Below, piece after piece: positions 6,474-10,487 of a DNA stretch of 10,487 nt; the stretch's first letter is position 1, and every line of letters starts with the position of its first letter. Location of the stretch: contig JAFAEA010000084.1 of the NCBI GenBank assembly GCA_023424355.1, forward strand, positions 1 through 10,487. The letters are read 5' to 3'. Position numbers and translations under genes: made by a program. The notes under the pieces are model-generated. The model was given only the letters and a program-made list of their open reading frames with translations, was not told the origin of the DNA and ran no database searches. The DNA comes from Chloroflexota bacterium (lineage in GTDB: Bacteria; Chloroflexota; Chloroflexia; Thermomicrobiales; UBA6265).

Positions 6474-7115
6474 ATGATCCAGCGTGTAAACACTCTTTTC
6501 AGTCGACGTATGGTCGTGTCTTCCGCGGTCGCGGCGCTCGCGACTATGGGATCCGGAGCTCTCGCCGGAATCTCGGCACGCGAGTTTTCGGACCTCAACG
6601 AGTCTTACGAATCCGCCGATGAGATGTTTGAGGTCACCTGGAGTAATGATCTCTGGAAGACCAAAGAAGAGCCGACCGAGTTCCAAATCGCACTCGTGGA
6701 TATCGATTCCAACGTCAATCAGGCGGATTACCGATTGAGTGTCTCGTATCAAGACATTGCCTGGGGCAGAGACACCGTCGATGTCGCCATCGATGAGTGG
6801 TTCAATCTGGGCTATGAAGGGGTCGATGTGTTCTTGCAATGGGATGAAGAAAACGAGATGGGGTTCGCCTTTACATCTGGTTCCGGCAACGCTCCTCGTG
6901 GAACATATCTTTTCATCTACTCCCCGATCGAATCCGACCCGGATCGCCGCCGCTGGACAACCCTCTCAATAGAGCAAGACGCCTTCGATGCGAGCCTGCT
7001 CGCCGATCTTCTTGCCGCAGTCAAAATCGACGACGAATCGATCTCGGTTACGCAGGATCTCGATGAGCTTGTGTCTACCCTGGAAGACAATCTGGATGTG
7101 AATGTTTCAGGCTAA
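6474..7115 (+). CDS. Putative Tat-exported acidic protein, function unknown
   Basis: I do not recognise a family for this 213-residue protein. It starts with a signal peptide of the twin-arginine type: SRRMVV at residues 10-15, then a short hydrophobic stretch rich in Ala and Val, and a likely cut after A-L-A (residues 29-31). Export through Tat would mean it folds before crossing the membrane. The mature part is strongly acidic, with many Asp and Glu, few Lys and no Cys. It alternates beta-like stretches (FQIALVDIDSN, YRLSVSYQDI, GVDVFLQW, TYLFIYSPIE) with an acidic C-terminal helical part (SLLADLLAAVKIDDES). It looks like a compact soluble beta-rich domain. The ATG at 6474 is fixed by AGGAG at 6461-6465. 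The gene ends 24 bp from the convergent stop of the DUF916-like gene. Confidence 0.85.
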   Translation: MIQRVNTLFSRRMVVSSAVAALATMGSGALAGISAREFSDLNESYESADEMFEVTWSNDLWKTKEEPTEFQIALVDIDSNVNQADYRLSVSYQDIAWGRDTVDVAIDEWFNLGYEGVDVFLQWDEENEMGFAFTSGSGNAPRGTYLFIYSPIESDPDRRRWTTLSIEQDAFDASLLADLLAAVKIDDESISVTQDLDELVSTLEDNLDVNVSG

Positions 7116-7139
7116 TCTCCAGACTTCCAGGCATTTTGC

Positions 7140-8228
7140 CTATGGAATAGTGATCGAATCCTCCAAAGGATACGTGACCAGCGTGGTGACTGATCCGGTC
7201 TGCCTATCCATACGTTCAATAGAGATGGCAAAGCTCCATTCACCGGAATCGAAGCCATCGGCGGGAATGTACCGCTGATTGATGTTCGATTCCCCGGTGG
7301 CGATGGTGGTGTTGCTCGAAAGTGAGAAATCCTCCACCAACTCGCCATCCCGATATACGTGCAGCACCACATTGGCGTTGGTGATGGGCTCGGATTCCAC
7401 AAGCAGGTTCAGATCCACCTCGGCGTACACCGGCTCAGCCTCATCGGGCATGGCATTTACGGTGCCGGCCTGTAGCTGCACGGGAGCCGATTCCGGAATC
7501 TCTCCGGAGTAGGCAATTCCTGGTTCCTCGAGATCTGCAGTGGTGCCACTGGCTTCATCGACGAGCGAGACATCGATGTCATATTCTTCGCCTGCCAGCG
7601 TTGGTTCCAGTGGAATAGAAAGGAGTGTATCCATGTTGGCGTATACCGATCCCATGGTGAGCTCCGCACTGAAGACCTCTTCACCCTCGGCATTGGTGAG
7701 CGTCACCGTGCCAGAGGGTCGCACCAGCACATCACCGGTATTTGTGACCGGAATGTTGAGCTGACCACCTTCAGTGGTCGTAAGTATCTCTGGTGTCCCC
7801 AAATCGAAACCGGCAGTCGTCTCACCTTCCACAATAATGAAGACAGCGATGGACTTGCGAATGATTTGATTGAACATCGTACTGCCCGGAATCTCGACTG
7901 GCTCCGCAGTCTGCAACGAAATACCGGTGATGTACTCACCAGGTGCAGTATCTTCCGGGACTGTGACAGTAAAGCTCCGTTCGATGCCTTCATTCGGGCC
8001 AAACTCGTAGGTCTCGGTGGAGTAATTCAGCCAGGTTGTTGGTCCTTCGGGCTCGGAGTCCTCATCCTCCACCCCAAATCCACCATTCACCAACGTGACC
8101 GCGTTCGAGGCGAAGGTGCGCAGCTCGACTGGTTGGTCTCCGGCGTTTCCGAGCACGGCCACCAGTTCCGTGGTGGAACCAGGCGTGGCATTCACCGTGA
8201 AGTAACCACCATCCTGACCATCTATCAA
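7140..8228 (-). CDS. Secreted DUF916-like (WxL_PGBD-like) multi-domain protein, body of a frameshifted gene
   Basis: This frame of 362 codons from a TTG at 8228 is too abrupt to be the whole gene: it begins directly in a folded domain (GQDGGYFTVNATPGS). Residues about 8-135 resemble DUF916, the peptidoglycan-binding domain of WxL-interacting proteins, with 'PGSTTELVAVLGNAGDQPV', an Asn-Gly-Gly turn, W66 and 'FTVTVPEDTAPGEYITGI'. Two further beta-sandwich-like domains follow (about 140-235 and 248-362). Canonical WxL-interacting proteins end in a transmembrane helix with a basic tail; this one ends at 'DSITIP' with none. The signal peptide lies just upstream in another frame (8229-8364), so a one-base indel, biological or from sequencing, separates the two. 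It is the last gene of a same-strand cluster with the WxL-like genes and probably works with them at the cell surface. The DUF916 call is by pattern recognition. Confidence 0.75.
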   Translation of the reverse strand: MIDGQDGGYFTVNATPGSTTELVAVLGNAGDQPVELRTFASNAVTLVNGGFGVEDEDSEPEGPTTWLNYSTETYEFGPNEGIERSFTVTVPEDTAPGEYITGISLQTAEPVEIPGSTMFNQIIRKSIAVFIIVEGETTAGFDLGTPEILTTTEGGQLNIPVTNTGDVLVRPSGTVTLTNAEGEEVFSAELTMGSVYANMDTLLSIPLEPTLAGEEYDIDVSLVDEASGTTADLEEPGIAYSGEIPESAPVQLQAGTVNAMPDEAEPVYAEVDLNLLVESEPITNANVVLHVYRDGELVEDFSLSSNTTIATGESNINQRYIPADGFDSGEWSFAISIERMDRQTGSVTTLVTYPLEDSITIP

Positions 8229-8364
8229 ATCTCGGACTGCTGGCAGCTGCAGGTGAGGAATCGGCCGATGGCGTCTGGCTCGATGCCATCAGCGCAGCCG
8301 GACTCTGGAGCGACATCATCGCTACCAGCAACACCAAACAAATGGTTCTAGCGGAGATCATCAT
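8229..8364 (-). pseudogene. Signal-peptide segment of the DUF916-like gene, out of frame with its body
   Basis: From an ATG at 8364 (or the next one at 8361) the minus strand encodes a clear signal peptide, MMISARTICLVLLVAMMSL, then QSPAALMAS and a Ser/Pro/Ala linker (SADSSPAAASSP). It then runs into RFDRWSGWW, which is not protein-like, and stops at 8062. The DUF916-like domain continues one frame over (IDGQDGGYF). Removing one base from the TTT at 8227-8229 (AAA on the plus strand) would join the two parts as ...SSPRLIDGQDGGYF. The ribosome binding site AAGGA at 8370-8374 supports this start and shows that the gene's true 5' end is here. Upstream of the TTG at 8228 the body frame meets stops without giving a signal peptide. 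Confidence 0.65.
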
Positions 8365-8369
8365 GAGAT

Positions 8370-8374
8370 TCCTT
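8370..8374 (-). promoter_or_regulatory. Ribosome binding site of the DUF916-like gene
   Basis: AAGGA on the minus strand lies 5 nt before the ATG at 8364 and 8 nt before the ATG at 8361, in the 34-bp gap after the lipoprotein gene. Confidence 0.55.
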
Positions 8375-8398
8375 ACTGATGGGGGTCTGGATAAGAAA

Positions 8399-8968
8399 CT
8401 ACGGGGAAGTGCCAGATATGGTGACAGTGAGAGTCGATTGATATTCGCCAATCAATGTCCCGCCCGGAATGAGCAAATCTGTTTGCCGGGTGTTCACATA
8501 GCTGCCGGCACCGGTTTCTGGAACCGCAAGCAGCGCTGTGCTTTGGGTTTGCCCGACTGGTGCCACGGCAAAGCTCAGCGGCACCGCGTTCGTGGGGTGA
8601 CCGTTGGCAGGGTTGGCCTCCACAGTGCCCGGGGAGAGGCTCAGGTTCGAGATCGAAAACGATTCGCCCGTGCCGGAAAGATCGAGAAAATCGGTTCCGG
8701 CAACAGTCACACGCCATCCCGAACCGGTACCACGCAGATCCCAGGCGTGAATGGAGATCGATCCGCTCGCGGCATATTGATCGTCCAACGAATATTCGTA
8801 GCTCCCGAGATCGACCCCGACAATCGCCACGCCGAGGATGCCGCCACCGCCCGGGGCCACGATGCGCACTCGCACATTCCCCTCGTTGCTTTGCTGCGCG
8901 GCAGTGCCTCCACCAAATGTGCAGGCACTCACCAACAGCAGAGTAATGACGAGCTTGAGTTTATGCAT
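8399..8968 (-). CDS. WxL-like domain putative lipoprotein
   Basis: This 189-residue exported protein has a lipoprotein-type signal, MHKLKLVITLLLVSAC, where V-S-A-C16 is a lipobox; it would be lipidated at C16 and held to the membrane. The mature part is one beta-rich domain of WxL type. Residues 75-89 (AWDLRGTGSGWRVTV, with W85) match the first Trp motif, and the end (GEYQSTLTVTISGTSP) matches the C-terminal 'tYtatltWtLtdaP' motif but has Val and Thr where WxL has Trp-x-Leu. WxL domains bind the cell wall in Firmicutes; a surface role is likely here. It is a paralogue of the next gene upstream (shared 'NLS' segment, Trp motif and C-terminus). The ATG at 8968 is chosen because GGAGG at 8974-8978 would overlap the alternative GTG at 8974. 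Confidence 0.8.
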   Translation of the reverse strand: MHKLKLVITLLLVSACTFGGGTAAQQSNEGNVRVRIVAPGGGGILGVAIVGVDLGSYEYSLDDQYAASGSISIHAWDLRGTGSGWRVTVAGTDFLDLSGTGESFSISNLSLSPGTVEANPANGHPTNAVPLSFAVAPVGQTQSTALLAVPETGAGSYVNTRQTDLLIPGGTLIGEYQSTLTVTISGTSP

Positions 8969-8973
8969 GCGCA

Positions 8974-8978
8974 CCTCC
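8974..8978 (-). promoter_or_regulatory. Ribosome binding site fixing the start at 8968
   Basis: GGAGG on the minus strand lies 5 nt before the ATG at 8968. It overlaps the alternative GTG at 8974, which it therefore argues against. Confidence 0.65.
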
Positions 8979-8991
8979 CCTACTCGCGAAA

Positions 8992-9531
8992 TTATGGACC
9001 AGATGTGATGGAGACGGTCAGTGTCGCGTTGTACTCGCCTACCTGCGTCCCACCAGGGACGACGAGCGTAGAGGGATAGGTGATGTCGTAGATGCCCTGT
9101 CCGCTTTCTGGTGGAGCAGAAGCGATCGGCTGGGCTGTGGTGGTGACACCGGAGGCCGCGCCCGGCGCCGTGATGCCGGTAACGTCCTGGCCATCGACCT
9201 GTTCAGGTGTACCGGTAGCCATCGACAGGTTGCCGATCGGAATGGTGGATGTTGTATCGGCGCTGGTGAACTGGGCCTCACCAAGAATAGTTACATTCCA
9301 TCCGCTGGCGGTGCCTGTGTTGTCTTCTACATGCACCACGATATCGGTGGTCGATGGCGTGTCACTGAAACTGTAATTGACGTCTGCGAAATCGGCGGCA
9401 CCGATGGAAACCAACAGCTCGCCACCACCAATGACTTCGACATTTGCATCGGTTGTCAATTGGGCGGATGCGGTGGCTGCGCCTGCAATTGCCATAAACG
9501 ACGCACAGAGAACTGAAATGAGCTTGCGCAT
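8992..9531 (-). CDS. WxL-like domain secreted protein
   Basis: This 179-residue protein has a standard Sec signal peptide, MRKLISVLCASFMAIAGA..., with a cut after A-S-A (residues 21-23). The mature chain is a single acidic, Thr/Ser/Gly-rich beta domain without Cys. Residues 61-82 contain the first WxL-type motif (VEDNTGTASGWNVTI, W78). Residues 96-104 (TIPIGNLSM) and the C-terminus (VGEYNATLTVSITSGP) match the lipoprotein paralogue at 8399-8968. As there, the second Trp-x-Leu of true WxL domains is missing. The ATG at 9531 has GGAG at 9540-9543 with 8-nt spacing. It lies 23 bp upstream of the lipoprotein gene and 77 bp downstream of the large surface-protein gene, all on one strand, so the three are probably co-transcribed. 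A structural or wall-binding role is inferred. Confidence 0.82.
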   Translation of the reverse strand: MRKLISVLCASFMAIAGAATASAQLTTDANVEVIGGGELLVSIGAADFADVNYSFSDTPSTTDIVVHVEDNTGTASGWNVTILGEAQFTSADTTSTIPIGNLSMATGTPEQVDGQDVTGITAPGAASGVTTTAQPIASAPPESGQGIYDITYPSTLVVPGGTQVGEYNATLTVSITSGP

Positions 9532-9608
9532 GAGAAATGCTCCAATCTAATGCTGAACCAAACGTTCGTTTTCCGAGACTCTCTCCTCTCCTTGTTCCTG
9601 GATGACCA

Positions 9609-10487
9609 TTACGGACCACTCCCCGTGGTCACAGTTACCGTCGATTGATAGGTACCTATCGGCACATTTGCCGGCACGGTGTACGTCAGTTGAATGGTTT
9701 GGGTTACCACCACGGTCGTAGGGCCCGGACTGGTGCCCGTGGCAATGCGAGTGTCGGCCTCGCCAATCGTGGTGATTGCCGGTACGGCCACGGTGACCGT
9801 GCCCGGTGGATTCTGCGATGTTGAAACCTGCGTGGCTCCCGCCAACACCGGCACGTTGGTTCTGGAAGGATTGGCAGGATCTACGAATTTGCCGATCCGG
9901 GCCGAGCTGTTCCAACTACCGCACCCGGTAACCGAATAGCGCATCACGAGATTCGCAGTTGCCGTTCGTGGAGACGTCATCGAATAAGGAACGGATGAAG
10001 CTGACGCGGTGATTGAGTTGAGCGACACCTGTGCGGGCAGGTTCACGCTCGTTTGCACATTCTTGCCTACCAGATATTGGACGGGGCCCGTAACGGCCAA
10101 CAGCAGCCTGCGCACGCCGAGACTGACATTCACGTTCACAGAGTCGCTTGTGGGGCACGCCGTGTTCTGCATGCGAATCTTGAACGACCAGGTTGGGTTG
10201 AGTACCGAAACTCTGGCAGTTGCCGGTGTTGTATAGGTACCGGGGACACTTGCCAAGAGGCTGCCGGTAGTGGGGTTACGCAGTGTGGTCGTCCATCCTG
10301 CAGATCCGGTAATGGTGGTAATCACCTGTTCGATGCGGATGCCATCCAGAATCAGAGGTGCATTCAGCATCCGAAGGGTCCAGGTCGATTCCACGGTGCC
10401 AAGATATGCGGCTGGCGTGGGATTGTTGCACACAAAGGTGTAATGAGTGCCTTCTACCAGCGGAATAATCGAAGCATCTGGAACCTG
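9609..10487 (-). CDS. Large surface protein with WxL-like C-terminus (5' end outside the window)
   Basis: The frame is open from the window edge to a TAA at 9609-9611, giving 292 visible residues; a GTG at 10433 is internal, since the frame continues upstream (QVPDASIIPLVEGTHYTFV). The visible part is Thr/Val/Ser/Asn-rich and beta-like, low in charged residues, with scattered Trp and four Cys residues that could pair in a secreted protein. The C-terminus (PIGTYQSTVTVTTGSGP) repeats the ending of the two downstream WxL-like proteins. It also has a Gly-Trp (SAGWTTTL) and a Ser-Trp (GCGSWNSS) segment that may correspond to first Trp motifs of one or two WxL-like units. No membrane helix or LPxTG-type anchor is seen. 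As the most upstream visible gene of the cluster, it may be the main structural component. The exact family is unknown. Confidence 0.75.
   Translation of the reverse strand, partial: QVPDASIIPLVEGTHYTFVCNNPTPAAYLGTVESTWTLRMLNAPLILDGIRIEQVITTITGSAGWTTTLRNPTTGSLLASVPGTYTTPATARVSVLNPTWSFKIRMQNTACPTSDSVNVNVSLGVRRLLLAVTGPVQYLVGKNVQTSVNLPAQVSLNSITASASSVPYSMTSPRTATANLVMRYSVTGCGSWNSSARIGKFVDPANPSRTNVPVLAGATQVSTSQNPPGTVTVAVPAITTIGEADTRIATGTSPGPTTVVVTQTIQLTYTVPANVPIGTYQSTVTVTTGSGP

Noticed and set aside
8365..8451. In-frame start at 8451 for the signal-peptide frame
   Set aside because: It would overlap the end of the lipoprotein gene and put a basic, non-signal stretch before the signal peptide; AAGGA supports the ATG at 8364.
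8342..9079. Plus-strand open frame (245 codons) across the WxL-like genes
   Set aside because: It is antisense to two genes with signal peptides and ribosome binding sites, and its translation shows no domain.
9560..9571. AAACGTTCGTTT dyad upstream of the 179-residue WxL-like gene
   Set aside because: Only 5-bp arms, no promoter elements nearby, and it lies inside a probable operon.

Overview
The window is about 10.5 kb of moderately GC-rich bacterial DNA with tightly packed genes, mostly on the minus strand. The mix of genes suggests a Chloroflexota bacterium, possibly Thermomicrobia-like: an asymmetric ABC exporter pair, one half of which has an acidic 'DAEDYDRKYGDREL' type N-terminus; a class III-like PPK2; and secreted WxL-like and DUF916-like proteins outside an obvious Firmicutes context. 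This placement is inferred from protein style and was not tested by a search.

Left part (1-4859). The last 43 codons of a plus-strand membrane protein end at 133. A GC-rich, REP-like double hairpin (156-219) separates it from a convergent minus-strand cluster read MBL hydrolase (4859-4002) -> ABC half-exporter (3897-2092) -> ABC half-exporter (2089-221). The two ABC genes are separated by 2 bp. Their motifs are complementary: the first-translated half has Asp in place of the catalytic Glu but a canonical LSGGQ, and the second has the catalytic Glu but an altered LSMGQ. That is the signature of a heterodimeric exporter with one degenerate ATP site.

Middle part (4860-6401). A 407-bp divergent region holds a perfect 8-5-8 inverted repeat upstream of the MBL gene. 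It also holds a TTGACA/extended -10 promoter candidate followed by a leader of roughly 160 nt. The leader precedes a 40-residue single-span membrane protein (5267-5389), which is closed by a strong intrinsic terminator (5442-5473). Next come PPK2 (5527-6336) and its own terminator (6367-6401).

Right part (6474-10487). A small, acidic, apparently Tat-exported protein of unknown function (6474-7115) converges on a minus-strand cluster of four exported proteins. These are a large surface protein cut by the window edge, a 179-residue WxL-like protein, a 189-residue WxL-like putative lipoprotein, and a protein with a DUF916-like domain plus further Ig-like domains. The first three all end in the same G-x-Y-x-[AS]-T-[LV]-T-V...P motif at their very C-termini. 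The arrangement recalls the WxL / WxL-interacting-protein clusters of Firmicutes, but the second Trp motif and the membrane anchor of the DUF916 partner are missing. The DUF916-like gene is also separated from its signal peptide by a one-base frameshift. This cluster is the most novel-looking part of the window.
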